Shown here: in pieces, positions 52,805 through 62,261 of the stretch
Position numbering within the stretch: the stretch's first letter is position 1
How the letters are laid out: every line of letters begins with the position of its first letter
From: Paracoccaceae bacterium
GTDB lineage: Bacteria; Pseudomonadota; Alphaproteobacteria; Rhodobacterales; Rhodobacteraceae
Direction: 5' to 3'
Assembly (NCBI GenBank): GCA_029244725.1
Contig: JAQWQJ010000060.1
Coordinates: forward strand, 1 to 64,000
DNA: 64,000 bases
Translations under genes and position numbers: made by a program
Notes under the pieces: generated by a model
Database searches by the model: none
What the model was told of the DNA's origin: nothing
The model's input: only the letters and a program-made list of their open reading frames with translations

Positions 52805-54681
52805 GGAAGGAACCTACAAATAATTGCTGTCACATCCTGCTTCGCCTTGGGTTGGCAAGGACATTGCTTGCCATGCTACCGGGTACTGGGGAAACGACCC
52901 GCTTCTGGGACCCCTATTCAAACAATCTTAGTTTGTTTTCAGCGCTCCTGATATTCGGGTTGAGTCGTGAGAGAGCAGTCAAACTTGTAGAGAAATTGAC
53001 TGGTAGCAAGATCAAGGGCGTTCCCCATGGTGATGCTGTAGAGGATTATCACTGTCTTCAGATCCAGGCAGAAAACGCCACAAAAGCAATTGTGGAAGTC
53101 TATTCAGACAGGTCAACATACCAAGATGACCCGACGTATGAAAAATTGGGTTTAGACCGACCCTCTCTTAAGTCGATGACTTTGAAGGGGATCGGACGCC
53201 AAGTTTATCCGATTATTGAAAATTTGGCGGTTGTAAAATTCCTGGGGTATTCGGATATCCGCATTCGAATTGAAAAGGGAATGCTGCCGGAAGCCCTGAT
53301 AAAGAGCTTTGCCGATTCTGAAGCGGTTACCATTTTGCGTAGACCGCAATTCACTAACCCGTTTGCGGCAATAATCGGATTCGCAGTAATTGCTGTTACT
53401 CTGTTTCCCAAAATTGGTCAGAGTCTTTTCTCTAGCAAAAGTCGCGAGGTGGATCCGGCTCTTCAAAACCGGCTGGCTGTCGAATTCGTTGATCCGAATT
53501 GTTCGCTCGGTCGTTCGACTGAACCCAATTTGCTAAGCGCCAATGGGCTGTCGCCGGAAAAAATGATTGCTTATGTGCGTAGTGGGCAGATCAAACGTGC
53601 TGGACCTCGAGTTGATTTTGAACGTTTTCAAGAATTCCCGATTGTGTTTCTTGATCGGCTACCCCTTGGAATGTGGGAAATCAAAGTGTATTTGAGCGCG
53701 ACGGGCGCATTACTGAGCAAACTTTTCTTGGGCCTGATCTCAATCATAGAATTTCTGGCAATTTTGAAGGAACTAGATTTGTGGATGGAGTTTTCAACGT
53801 TTGCAAACACTTACAGGCCGAGAATTCATTTATATAACACAATACCAAACGGTCGGGCAACAACGCGTTACGACAGCGGTATCATTACTGGTGTTTGTCG
53901 TCGTTTTGATTGTACAAGCGTAAGTTATCAATCGCGTGTCTTTTACCGGAAGAATATTTACTATTTTTTCGATTCTTTTGACGAGTATTATATGTGGGGC
54001 AGTAGTTGGGTGAACGCCTACAAATCACCGCAATTTATTGATAAGTTTGTTCCGATAGGAAATATTGGCGCGGACAATAGGTCAGGTGATTTTGCGGACA
54101 AGGAAGCAGGGCAGAACGTTGTTGCCCTCTTTACATCGGATTTGGACCGAGACCATCCACTTCACTATACCTTTGATTATTCGGCCCAATTTATGCATCA
54201 GACCCTACGAGCAATTGGAGAATGGAATTTGGTTTCGCCTGAGAAAAAGTACAAAATCATTCTGAAACCAAAATCACCAGAACACATACCATTGCTGCTA
54301 GAAGAAGCAGAGGCTCAACGGTTGATCGAAAAATTTGAATTGGATGTTTCTGTAAATGCACACCAAAATCATGACGTCGCAACTACAATTTCGATGGCGA
54401 GCAAAGTGATTTCTATCGGCTTTACCACACCAGGCCTAGATGCGCTCGCACAGGGGGTGCCTTCTATTTTTTTTACGCCGTATAGCGGCATCTATAATCA
54501 AATTTTCGACGCCAAGGACTCGCCTATCGTGGCAAATAACAAAGATAAACTAAAACGGTTTCTGTCTGGTGACGTCGCACCGGGCCCGGAATATTGCAAC
54601 TCCCTTCTGCAAAGTGGAGACGAATCCACTGCCAAGAACTTTTCTTTCCGGATGCGTTCTTTGCTGGAGAGCTCAATCTGA
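52801..54681 (+). CDS. Large putative polysaccharide transferase, unknown family
   Basis: GTG 52801 overlaps the preceding TGA and gives 626 residues; the frame is open back to 52750. Two hydrophobic stretches (NPFAAIIGFAVIAVTLF and LLSKLFLGLISIIEFLAIL) may be membrane contacts. The C-terminal part has ISIGFTTPGLDALAQGVPSI, like a GT-B donor site and like the equivalent motif of the LIC12162-type neighbour, so the two may act together or be distant paralogues. No named family is recognised. The stop overlaps the next start (TGATG). Confidence 0.6.
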   Translation: MRKEPTNNCCHILLRLGLARTLLAMLPGTGETTRFWDPYSNNLSLFSALLIFGLSRERAVKLVEKLTGSKIKGVPHGDAVEDYHCLQIQAENATKAIVEVYSDRSTYQDDPTYEKLGLDRPSLKSMTLKGIGRQVYPIIENLAVVKFLGYSDIRIRIEKGMLPEALIKSFADSEAVTILRRPQFTNPFAAIIGFAVIAVTLFPKIGQSLFSSKSREVDPALQNRLAVEFVDPNCSLGRSTEPNLLSANGLSPEKMIAYVRSGQIKRAGPRVDFERFQEFPIVFLDRLPLGMWEIKVYLSATGALLSKLFLGLISIIEFLAILKELDLWMEFSTFANTYRPRIHLYNTIPNGRATTRYDSGIITGVCRRFDCTSVSYQSRVFYRKNIYYFFDSFDEYYMWGSSWVNAYKSPQFIDKFVPIGNIGADNRSGDFADKEAGQNVVALFTSDLDRDHPLHYTFDYSAQFMHQTLRAIGEWNLVSPEKKYKIILKPKSPEHIPLLLEEAEAQRLIEKFELDVSVNAHQNHDVATTISMASKVISIGFTTPGLDALAQGVPSIFFTPYSGIYNQIFDAKDSPIVANNKDKLKRFLSGDVAPGPEYCNSLLQSGDESTAKNFSFRMRSLLESSI

Positions 54682-56117
54682 TGGGTTTTGAAGAACGTTT
54701 AATAATAACACTGATTTTGGTCGCCGGCACCATATTGACGCTTGTTCTTTTCCGGAGGAGTGCAGTTTCAACCTATGTCGTGATTTGGTTGGTGTTTCCC
54801 AAACAAGGCGCTTCGGTATTTGGTTTTGAGAATATTCCGCAGTTTGCGTTTGTTGAACTAATAGGCGCTATTGTTCTTGCAGTGATTGCCATTCGGCAGC
54901 GGCAACCCGATTCCGTGACCTTTGGAGATTTTTCTTTCGATCCAAAGTTAATAAGTAAGTCCAACAAACTGCTTCTTCTGATTTGCCTGATGTTCTTTAC
55001 CCAGTTTCTAATAGGGAGTTTGGTTGTTTCAAATAACCAAGGAATTCATATTGATATTCCTTCGGGAAGGCTGTTTGTCAGCATTTCCACAGAAATTTCC
55101 GGACTGCTGTTCTTCTATTCCTGTACGAGATTGCTGGTTACGCAAAAGGAAGTCGAAAGAATTCTGATTGCGTTTGTGTTGATAACTTTTGCAATGGCAA
55201 TTGAGTTTCTCGCGGTGACTTATGCACCGCAGATATTTGGTTCGCTGCGGGTATTCTCGTTCGACTTGCAAGGCCTATTCTATTCAATATTCATGAATGA
55301 CTTTATTCTTGTTGGACTAACCGCATCAATTGGCTCAATCGCAAGTCTATATTTTCTTCGAAAGAACCGAGGCAGCTTATGGGTCTTTGGGTTTCTCATT
55401 TGCTCGATATTGGTGTTAATTAATTTTAAACGATCGGTGATTGCTGCAGATATTCTGGCGATCGGTATATATCTATATTTCGAGTATTATCGACGCTGGA
55501 GCGTTGGGCTTCGTATGTTGGCTGTTTTTTTTACAATTGGGATGGCTATCTCCTTCAACCCAACGACAATTGCTACGATAACAAAATCATTTTCAAACTC
55601 TGTAACCAATAACTATATTTCCGGACGAATACAAAATTTTGACAATTCGGATTCCGTTTATTCCCGTTTCGGCATTCAGCTTCGGGCAATAGAAGTGATG
55701 GCGGAATCCTTTCCGTTCGGTGTTGGCAACAACATGCTGCGCTACTATATGCCCGGCAATTCTCCAAAAATATTTTCGCCGGAAAATCACAACGTGCTTG
55801 ACGGGTATAATAAGGTTTCAAGCCATTGGGGAATTACCGAATCCCACAATGGTTACCTGGAACAGGTTTCCTCATACGGGATTCTGGGGTTGATTTTGAT
55901 GGTCGTCATTATTCACACGTTACTTCGTAACCTCCTCCGTGGAATGAGGTATTCAGGACAACTGCGTGGTCTGTACGGGACAACCGCAGGTTTATTGGTA
56001 TTATTTGGCATTTTTAATATATTTCTTTCATATCCCCGATTTTATGTCGCGCTTTTTTTCATTTTTCAGCTGACCAACTTGATTGCAGCATCACGGCGAA
56101 CCATTGGTCCTGGCTAG
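54681..56117 (+). CDS. O-antigen ligase/polymerase-like membrane protein (Wzy/WaaL fold)
   Basis: ATG 54681 gives 478 residues with about ten hydrophobic segments (LIITLILVAGTILTLVLF; KLLLLICLMFFTQFLIG; MLAVFFTIGMAISF). Before the last segments, a large periplasmic loop ends with ITESHNGYLEQVSSYGILGL, the His-Asn pattern of the Wzy_C/WaaL family. It would polymerise repeat units or ligate them to a carrier. With the Wzx-like protein it suggests a Wzx/Wzy-dependent route; no Wzz or priming transferase is inside the window. Confidence 0.82.
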   Translation: MGFEERLIITLILVAGTILTLVLFRRSAVSTYVVIWLVFPKQGASVFGFENIPQFAFVELIGAIVLAVIAIRQRQPDSVTFGDFSFDPKLISKSNKLLLLICLMFFTQFLIGSLVVSNNQGIHIDIPSGRLFVSISTEISGLLFFYSCTRLLVTQKEVERILIAFVLITFAMAIEFLAVTYAPQIFGSLRVFSFDLQGLFYSIFMNDFILVGLTASIGSIASLYFLRKNRGSLWVFGFLICSILVLINFKRSVIAADILAIGIYLYFEYYRRWSVGLRMLAVFFTIGMAISFNPTTIATITKSFSNSVTNNYISGRIQNFDNSDSVYSRFGIQLRAIEVMAESFPFGVGNNMLRYYMPGNSPKIFSPENHNVLDGYNKVSSHWGITESHNGYLEQVSSYGILGLILMVVIIHTLLRNLLRGMRYSGQLRGLYGTTAGLLVLFGIFNIFLSYPRFYVALFFIFQLTNLIAASRRTIGPG

Positions 56118-56311
56118 CCACAAACAGCAGTCACTGCGTTGCTCTTTCTGGGTTCAAAACTGCTTTTTTGATTTCTGCAAGTTTGGGCGGTGCCCATCTA
56201 CAAGGAATTTTGCGCTGATCGTGGTTTTCGGCGCATCCTATTCCTCTAAAAGGGATAGTGGAAATGGCTCAAAGGTGTGCCACTACCAGCAAATTGAAAT
56301 AGGAGAACAAC

Positions 56312-57391
56312 GTGCAACAACAAATCCTAATAACAGGCATGTATCGTTCCGGGACTACACTCTTGCATCATCTTTTGGACGGCCATCACGCGTTGACGGT
56401 TTTTCCTTTTGAGAATTGTATTTTCAGGGACTCAATCGTTGCCGGCCAACTTCCCTTTCCAAAACAGAGGTCGATTCAACCCCTTCTTGATTTTATCCAA
56501 GCTGAAAAAACAGACGACGCGATTGCCTATATTCTAGGTCACGAAAAGCTCAAACTAGCACTTGGAAAAGAACTCGTCTTGAAAGGTAGTGTCGGAGATC
56601 AAAAAATAGCGCAGGAATTCGATTTTGAAGTTTTTAAATTTGTGTTGAAAAACGGATTGAGCCGATTAACGAAACTTGAGAAACCCGGACTCGTAATCGG
56701 GCTGTTTGAAGCCTATCAAGACGCCTATTATGCGGGACTCGGTCAGCAAAACGAGATTGCTGAAACCATTTTTGCCAACAAATGCCCCGAGGCCGGGTTG
56801 TTGATAAAATATTATCTAGAGCACCTCACCGGTGCGAAGATTATTCATGTTGTTCGTGATCCACGTGCAGTAATGGCGTCATTCAAGGCAATTCTACCCA
56901 AGGCGCTCTTTCATCCATTTTTCAGACTATTGCCGCAGTTAGCGTTGCTGAATCACAGCCTCAGTTGCCGGGATCAATTTATTGGCAATCCAAAGGTTTT
57001 GACTGTTCGATATGAAGATTTGGTCACGCAGCCTGATCAAACAATGAAACAAGTCGCTGAGTTCTCTGGCATTGAATTTGATGACATTCTGTTGCGACCA
57101 ACCTTGAACGGCGTGCCATGGAGGTCGAATTCTAGCAATGTGGACCGAAAAGACAACGCTTTCGAAATCCATGCCAACTTGGACAAGTACAAAGCGAAAC
57201 TAAACAAAGCAGAAATTCGCATTATAGAAGCTCTTTGCGGCCATGAGATGCAAAAGCTGAAATACGAAATCGACAAAAAATCCAGCTCTCGTCCCTTGTT
57301 TGTGGAAAAATGCCTCTACACAATTAGATCGTCCCTAGATGTTCGCACCTTCATTTTTAAACTGAGACGCCGGATACGTCTGCGGAATTAG
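56312..57391 (+). CDS. Sulfotransferase family protein
   Basis: GTG 56312 has GGAG 6 bases ahead; 359 residues. The PAPS-binding loop reads ILITGMYRSGTTLLHHLLDG, and IIHVVRDPRAVMASFKAIL gives the second 3'-phosphate contact (Arg and Ser). VLTVRYEDLVTQPDQTM is also typical. It would transfer sulfate to a sugar or to another surface compound, common in marine bacteria. A 194-base gap without a visible gene lies before it. Confidence 0.9.
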   Translation: MQQQILITGMYRSGTTLLHHLLDGHHALTVFPFENCIFRDSIVAGQLPFPKQRSIQPLLDFIQAEKTDDAIAYILGHEKLKLALGKELVLKGSVGDQKIAQEFDFEVFKFVLKNGLSRLTKLEKPGLVIGLFEAYQDAYYAGLGQQNEIAETIFANKCPEAGLLIKYYLEHLTGAKIIHVVRDPRAVMASFKAILPKALFHPFFRLLPQLALLNHSLSCRDQFIGNPKVLTVRYEDLVTQPDQTMKQVAEFSGIEFDDILLRPTLNGVPWRSNSSNVDRKDNAFEIHANLDKYKAKLNKAEIRIIEALCGHEMQKLKYEIDKKSSSRPLFVEKCLYTIRSSLDVRTFIFKLRRRIRLRN

Positions 57392-57486
57392 AGATTTTAC
57401 ATTCCGATTCCACGATACGGAACATTTCAGTTATTTCTTGCGTGTCGAACCGTCTGGCGCTTAGAGCCTTAATCTTATAACACTTA

Positions 57487-57515
57487 TTGACAGATTGCGC
57501 TGGCAGTTTCATGAG
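57487..57515 (+). promoter_or_regulatory. Possible promoter ahead of the methyltransferase-kinase gene
   Basis: TTGACA (57487-57492) is followed after 17 bases by CATGAG. The -35 is perfect, the -10 poor. It lies in the 210-base gap between the sulfotransferase gene and 57602, one of the few gaps of this size in the cluster. Confidence 0.25.
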
Positions 57516-57601
57516 CAACGTTACTCAATTAACCGATAATTTGGAGACCGATTGAATGCCTAAAGGTGCTGTTTTTGATTACATAATATTGGAGTTTTGC
57601 G

Positions 57602-59749
57602 TTGTCTTTATCTAAGCATTTCTCGTGTCCTAAAGACCATGGAAATCTCGTATTTCAAGATGACAGATTGAAATGCGCCATTTGTGGAACTGTTTATAGT
57701 GTCGAAGACGGCATTCCTGTATTCGCAAGCAAGCGTGGGTATTGGCAAAACGTTCCCAGAGAAACCATGCGCCGCGTTATTGATCTTTCAGAAAGCACAG
57801 AGGATTGGCGTAAGGTTCTGGACGATGAAATTCCCTATTGTGAACGCCATATCACACCCAAATTCAGAGGCGACATTCAGCACGTTTTGCCGATAACAAG
57901 CCAGTCCGTAATATTGGATGCTGGCAGTATGTGGGGCGGCCTTACGATTCCATTCGCGCAGTTTTGCAAAGAAATACACGCCATTGATCAAACTTGGGAA
58001 TCGCTCAGATATCTTGGAGTAAGGGCCAAACAAGATGGATTTAACAACATTCATCTTGCAGAAAGCTCGATAGCTGCGCTTCCTTATTCAGATGGCGCAT
58101 TTGACCATATTATATTGAATGGCGTTCTCGAATGGATTGCAACGGATGAAGATGTAGTTCTGGAAACTGATTGGACCGAGGCCAAAAAGAGCCCTAGTTC
58201 CTCCAAACAGGGGTCAGATCCCGAACTTGTTCAACTTCAAGGCTTGAAAGAACTTCACCGTGTTCTCGGTGAGAATGGATCACTTTACGTTGCAATTGAG
58301 AACAGGATCGCGCTGCAATATTTCATGGGCTATCCAGATGATCATGTAAATATACGCTTTGTCAGTTTCCTACCGCGTTGGCTTGCTGATTGGATCACCC
58401 GACGTGTTAAGAACCATAGTTACCGGACTTACCTGTACTCGCCTAACAAGTTGAAACGCCTGATCGAGCGCGCTGGATTTGACCACGTAGATCTTTATAC
58501 ATCGCACCCGCACTACAACATTATTTCCCGGCTTGCACCATTTTCAGATTTCGACAGGCTAGGGGCTTTACCCTACAATGGCAGCGCACCGTTGGATGCC
58601 CGCGGCAAACTTAAAGTCGCGCTGTTTTCACTTGGGTGGGGGCTTGTCCCAAACCCTCTTCGGAAACATTTGACCCCGAGTATTTCGGTCGTTGCATTCA
58701 AAGGTCAACGGCAGCCAGCAAGAATTGTTGCTGCACTTGCAAAAACGGGTGTTCTTTCTGATGAAGATTTTCAACCGATCTTGTCGAATAACCGATTTCT
58801 TGACCATACGCCGACTAATGTTTTGCTTAAGAGGCCAGGCGAGGCTCCGATTGAATTTTTCTGTAAACTGGCGCGAACAAAAACTGCGACGGCTCTTTCG
58901 TTTGAAAGTAATGCATTAAAGCGGATTAATGGCCTAGTCGCAGGAACCCACCTAGAGAAATCAGTTCCTCAGTTGATCTATGCAGGTCTTGCAGATGGTG
59001 TCGAGATTCAGGTTGCAAACTACGAAGAGCTCATGGCCGTCGAGCCAAAAATTTCCAGTGGTCTTTTGAAAATGTTTGCGTCCATCAACACACCTAACGG
59101 GATTAAGGGGTTGCTCCTACGCAAAGCAACCCGTCGCTGGCAAAAACACTGTGATCCATCAGTAAATGCTGCAATGAAATGGCTGGCTTCATTTAACCAA
59201 ATCACAGCGGAAAGCACCGTTGGTTCCGGAGATGAACTCAAAAAAGTATTACTGAACCAAATCGAAAGAATTGATACAGTCAAGCAGGCGGACGCTAGGC
59301 AGTTGATTGATGCGGTCAAAGAGGTTTCAATCGGCAAGGTCCATATTGGAACCGAGCACGGCGATTTTGATCTTTGCAATTCTTTTCTCAAGCACGACGG
59401 TTCGTTTTTTGTGGTGGATTTTGAACATGCGGAGGCAGGTTGTTTACCATTTTTCGATATTGGCAATATTCTGTTCAGTACGCTTTGCCGCGAATGGCGA
59501 GCGCACGGGAACGGGCTGTCATTGCCCGAATATGCCCGAAAACATGGCTGGGCTAAGTATCTCAAAAAATGGGCACGAACTTATGCAACGGCGAGCGGTA
59601 TGTCGCTTGATCTTCTGGCATATCTTCCCGGACTTTCAATCATCGGACAATTCGCGAAGGAATTTCCGGAATCACGAGATCCACGTGATTACCCTATGTT
59701 TGACGACGCTGTGTTTACAGACATGATTTCCTGGAAGCTGAATTTGTGA
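57602..59749 (+). CDS. Fusion of zinc-ribbon/methyltransferase and APH-like kinase domains
   Basis: TTG 57602 has GGAG ~8 bases ahead; 715 residues. The N-terminus has a Trm112-like zinc ribbon (HFSCPKDHGNLVF, KCAICGTVYSVEDGIPVF). A SAM-methyltransferase domain follows (~80-300: VILDAGSMWGGLTIPFAQF, FDHIILNGVLEWI). The last ~350 residues resemble an aminoglycoside-phosphotransferase-like kinase, with VHIGTEHGDFDLCNSFLKHD as catalytic loop and VVDFEHAEAGCLPFFDIGN with the Asp that binds magnesium. Similar methyltransferase-kinase pairs cap or terminate glycan chains (WbdD-like), so a chain-length or end-capping role is possible. Confidence 0.8.
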   Translation: MSLSKHFSCPKDHGNLVFQDDRLKCAICGTVYSVEDGIPVFASKRGYWQNVPRETMRRVIDLSESTEDWRKVLDDEIPYCERHITPKFRGDIQHVLPITSQSVILDAGSMWGGLTIPFAQFCKEIHAIDQTWESLRYLGVRAKQDGFNNIHLAESSIAALPYSDGAFDHIILNGVLEWIATDEDVVLETDWTEAKKSPSSSKQGSDPELVQLQGLKELHRVLGENGSLYVAIENRIALQYFMGYPDDHVNIRFVSFLPRWLADWITRRVKNHSYRTYLYSPNKLKRLIERAGFDHVDLYTSHPHYNIISRLAPFSDFDRLGALPYNGSAPLDARGKLKVALFSLGWGLVPNPLRKHLTPSISVVAFKGQRQPARIVAALAKTGVLSDEDFQPILSNNRFLDHTPTNVLLKRPGEAPIEFFCKLARTKTATALSFESNALKRINGLVAGTHLEKSVPQLIYAGLADGVEIQVANYEELMAVEPKISSGLLKMFASINTPNGIKGLLLRKATRRWQKHCDPSVNAAMKWLASFNQITAESTVGSGDELKKVLLNQIERIDTVKQADARQLIDAVKEVSIGKVHIGTEHGDFDLCNSFLKHDGSFFVVDFEHAEAGCLPFFDIGNILFSTLCREWRAHGNGLSLPEYARKHGWAKYLKKWARTYATASGMSLDLLAYLPGLSIIGQFAKEFPESRDPRDYPMFDDAVFTDMISWKLNL

Positions 59750-59762
59750 AAAAGGACGTCTA

Positions 59763-60692
59763 ATGCTTCTAAATCGCTTACTCAAAATTGCGAAATCACT
59801 CGCTCGAAAGGGCTATCTTTTGCTTGATAGGCTGGACAAAGCACTGGAACAAAATCCAGATAGTGGCGTTCACACTTACTTGGTCAAACGAGCAGCTTCT
59901 CGCTATGACATGACGACCTCGGCCGACGAGCCTTATTACGCTGAGCGATACGGTGATTTTATTTCCAAGGAACTAAAGAGTCTTGAAATAGAAGGCGGAC
60001 ATCTGTTCGATCTTGCCTGTGGCCAGGGTAGGCTAATTCTTGAATTAGCCAGACGCGGAATACAATTTGACAACATAACTGGGGCCGATTTTTCCGGTGA
60101 CATCCTAAATCAGTGCCGCCAAATTCTTGATGATACGTTACCTGGAAATTCAGTTGTTCTGAAAGAGAGCGACATCCACAAGTTTGTCGAGAATATGGAC
60201 GACAATTCTGCGGATGTAATGCTGCTCCTTGAGGTTCTGTATATGGTTTTCGAACCAGAAAAAATTTATGGGCAATTGTCCAAAAAACTCCGCCCCGGCG
60301 GTGTGGCGTTCTTGTCTCTGCGCTCTGATCTATTTTATGCGTTGACGCTTTTGAAACAAGGCCTGTACGAAAACACCGAGCAAGTGGTCCACGGGAATGT
60401 GGGCGATATATTTGGTTCTGGCGTCAACTTGAACTGGACCAACAGCGCTCAAATTCTTCGGGAATTTCCCGAAAAATATGGCTTGGAAGTAACTGCATTC
60501 ATGGGAATTGGATCATGCTCAGGCATTCCAGGTGACCCGTTGGACCATATTTGCCGCCCTTCGCAGCTTGACGAAAAAGCCTATAATTATCTTGCTCAAC
60601 TAGAGCAAACCATGGGGAGCCGCCACCCGGACTCTGGTCGATACATTCTTTTTTGTGTAACCAAAGCCGCATCAATCGAGGCCAAGGGCTAG
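59763..60692 (+). CDS. Class I SAM-dependent methyltransferase
   Basis: ATG 59763 follows AAGGA; 309 residues. HLFDLACGQGRLILELARRG is motif I, VMLLLEVLYMVFEP and KKLRPGGVAFLSL the later motifs. The N-terminal ~60 residues are amphipathic and basic. It probably modifies a sugar or glycan. It overlaps the glycosyltransferase gene by one base. Confidence 0.85.
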   Translation: MLLNRLLKIAKSLARKGYLLLDRLDKALEQNPDSGVHTYLVKRAASRYDMTTSADEPYYAERYGDFISKELKSLEIEGGHLFDLACGQGRLILELARRGIQFDNITGADFSGDILNQCRQILDDTLPGNSVVLKESDIHKFVENMDDNSADVMLLLEVLYMVFEPEKIYGQLSKKLRPGGVAFLSLRSDLFYALTLLKQGLYENTEQVVHGNVGDIFGSGVNLNWTNSAQILREFPEKYGLEVTAFMGIGSCSGIPGDPLDHICRPSQLDEKAYNYLAQLEQTMGSRHPDSGRYILFCVTKAASIEAKG

Positions 60693-61648
60693 TGGGTCAG
60701 AACGTTAATAACGAGGCGCCTTACTTTAGTGTCATCATGAACTGTCACAATAGTGATGAGTTTTTGCAAGAGGCGATTGACTCGGTTTTCAGTCAGAGCT
60801 TTGATTCTTGGGAGATCATTTTTTTTGACAATGAGTCGACAGATAAGTCTTCGACCATCGCACGAAAATTTGATGCCCGATTACGCTATTTCTACAATCC
60901 GGAAAAAGTACCGCTGGGGAAAGCGCGTAATCTGGCCATCGAAAAAGCACGTGGGAAATATCTCTGTTTTCTGGATTGTGACGATCTTTGGACTGAAGCT
61001 AAGCTGACCTTACAGCACGACAAATTGGAATCCTGGAACGGTGGGCGCGAAGCCGCGATTTGCTACACAAACGCGATGCGGATTCGCGAGAACGGAGAAA
61101 CAATCACACCTTATTCTCTCGGAAGAACAATGGTCGAGGGTGATGTATTCCTTGCGTTAATGCAGGACTGTTTTGTCGCCATGTCAAGTTGTGCGGTCAA
61201 CCGTCAGGTTTCGATTGACCACGACCTCTTCAGAGAAGATCTGGAAATCATAGAAGAATGGGACCTGTGGATCAGAATCTCCCGAAGCTACGATTTTTGC
61301 TATGTTCCGGAAATTGCGACTAAAATCAGATTTCATGACAATAACACATCTAGGAATTATCTGCTCCAACACTCAGAAATTATGGATATGATAAATCGAG
61401 TTGAGATGCCAAATGCGCTTGAATCACATAGAAAGAAACTTCGACTTTGGTTTCGCATGCGGTATTTGATTATCCATACCATTCATGAAATTCGCAAGGG
61501 CGTCGTACCTGGTATATATGCAGTTGTGCGAGTCGTTGGATTTTCTATATTGCATCCAACAACGACCTTCCAAATGGTTAAAAACTATATGTCACCGAGC
61601 ATGATCCGCTTTTTCCTGCTCAAGTTTTCTTCAAGAAAAAGGGCTTAG
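60692..61648 (+). CDS. Family 2 glycosyltransferase
   Basis: GTG 60692 overlaps the TAG of the previous gene (318 residues). The GT-A fold shows FSVIMNCHNSDEFLQEAIDS, SWEIIFFDNESTDKSSTIA, LGKARNLAIEKARGKYLCFL and the DXD-like LDCDDLW. A WDLWIRIS motif lies in the acceptor part. C-terminal hydrophobic stretches suggest membrane association. It would add one sugar of the repeat unit. Confidence 0.9.
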   Translation: MGQNVNNEAPYFSVIMNCHNSDEFLQEAIDSVFSQSFDSWEIIFFDNESTDKSSTIARKFDARLRYFYNPEKVPLGKARNLAIEKARGKYLCFLDCDDLWTEAKLTLQHDKLESWNGGREAAICYTNAMRIRENGETITPYSLGRTMVEGDVFLALMQDCFVAMSSCAVNRQVSIDHDLFREDLEIIEEWDLWIRISRSYDFCYVPEIATKIRFHDNNTSRNYLLQHSEIMDMINRVEMPNALESHRKKLRLWFRMRYLIIHTIHEIRKGVVPGIYAVVRVVGFSILHPTTTFQMVKNYMSPSMIRFFLLKFSSRKRA

Positions 61649-61762
61649 AGTTTTGATATTAGGGATGTTTCTGGCGACAATTCGCCATCATTTCCCTTAT
61701 CTCATTGACATCAAAAGTCCTGAATGAGAATTCTATTTTTTAGTCAGAATTGAGGTTTAAAG

Positions 61763-62206
61763 ATGAGTAACGCAGGTGAATACAACAATGATGGCACTTA
61801 CAAATCGTCGTGCCTTGTGGAATTGGAATCAGCGCATTCCGACGACCGTGGATATATCCAGATGCTGGTGAATATTCCCACACACAACGTCTCTTTGATT
61901 ACATCCACGAAAAACTCTGTGCGGTCCAATCATTATCACCTAAAGGACTGGCACTATATCTATGTGTTATCTGGTTCGCTTGACTACTATTATCGCGAAC
62001 ATGGTAAGGAACAAAAACTCCAAAAATTTGTTGCAAAGAAGGGTGATCTGATTTGGACACCACCGATGGAAGATCATGCGACGGTCTTTCTGGAACAAAC
62101 GCACATTCTAGCACTAAGTTATTTGCCGCGAGATCAAGAGGCATATGAATCTGATGTACGTCGTATCGTCTTGATAGATCCGGAAACTTTACAGCCTGTC
62201 GTTTGA
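61763..62206 (+). CDS. WxcM/FdtA-like cupin protein
   Basis: The 147-residue protein reads HSDDRGYIQML, ITSTKNSVRSNHYHLKDWHY, VLSGSLDYYYREHG and KKGDLIWTPPMEDHATVFLE, a single cupin with His residues as in sugar 3,4-ketoisomerases and WxcM-type proteins. It would act on a keto-sugar nucleotide together with the C-methyltransferase encoded next. A 114-base gap precedes it. Confidence 0.8.
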   Translation: MSNAGEYNNDGTYKSSCLVELESAHSDDRGYIQMLVNIPTHNVSLITSTKNSVRSNHYHLKDWHYIYVLSGSLDYYYREHGKEQKLQKFVAKKGDLIWTPPMEDHATVFLEQTHILALSYLPRDQEAYESDVRRIVLIDPETLQPVV

Positions 62207-62261
62207 AACAATTTTAAGAATATCCACTCGTGTTACGATTTTGAGAAAAAAGGTTTAAACT

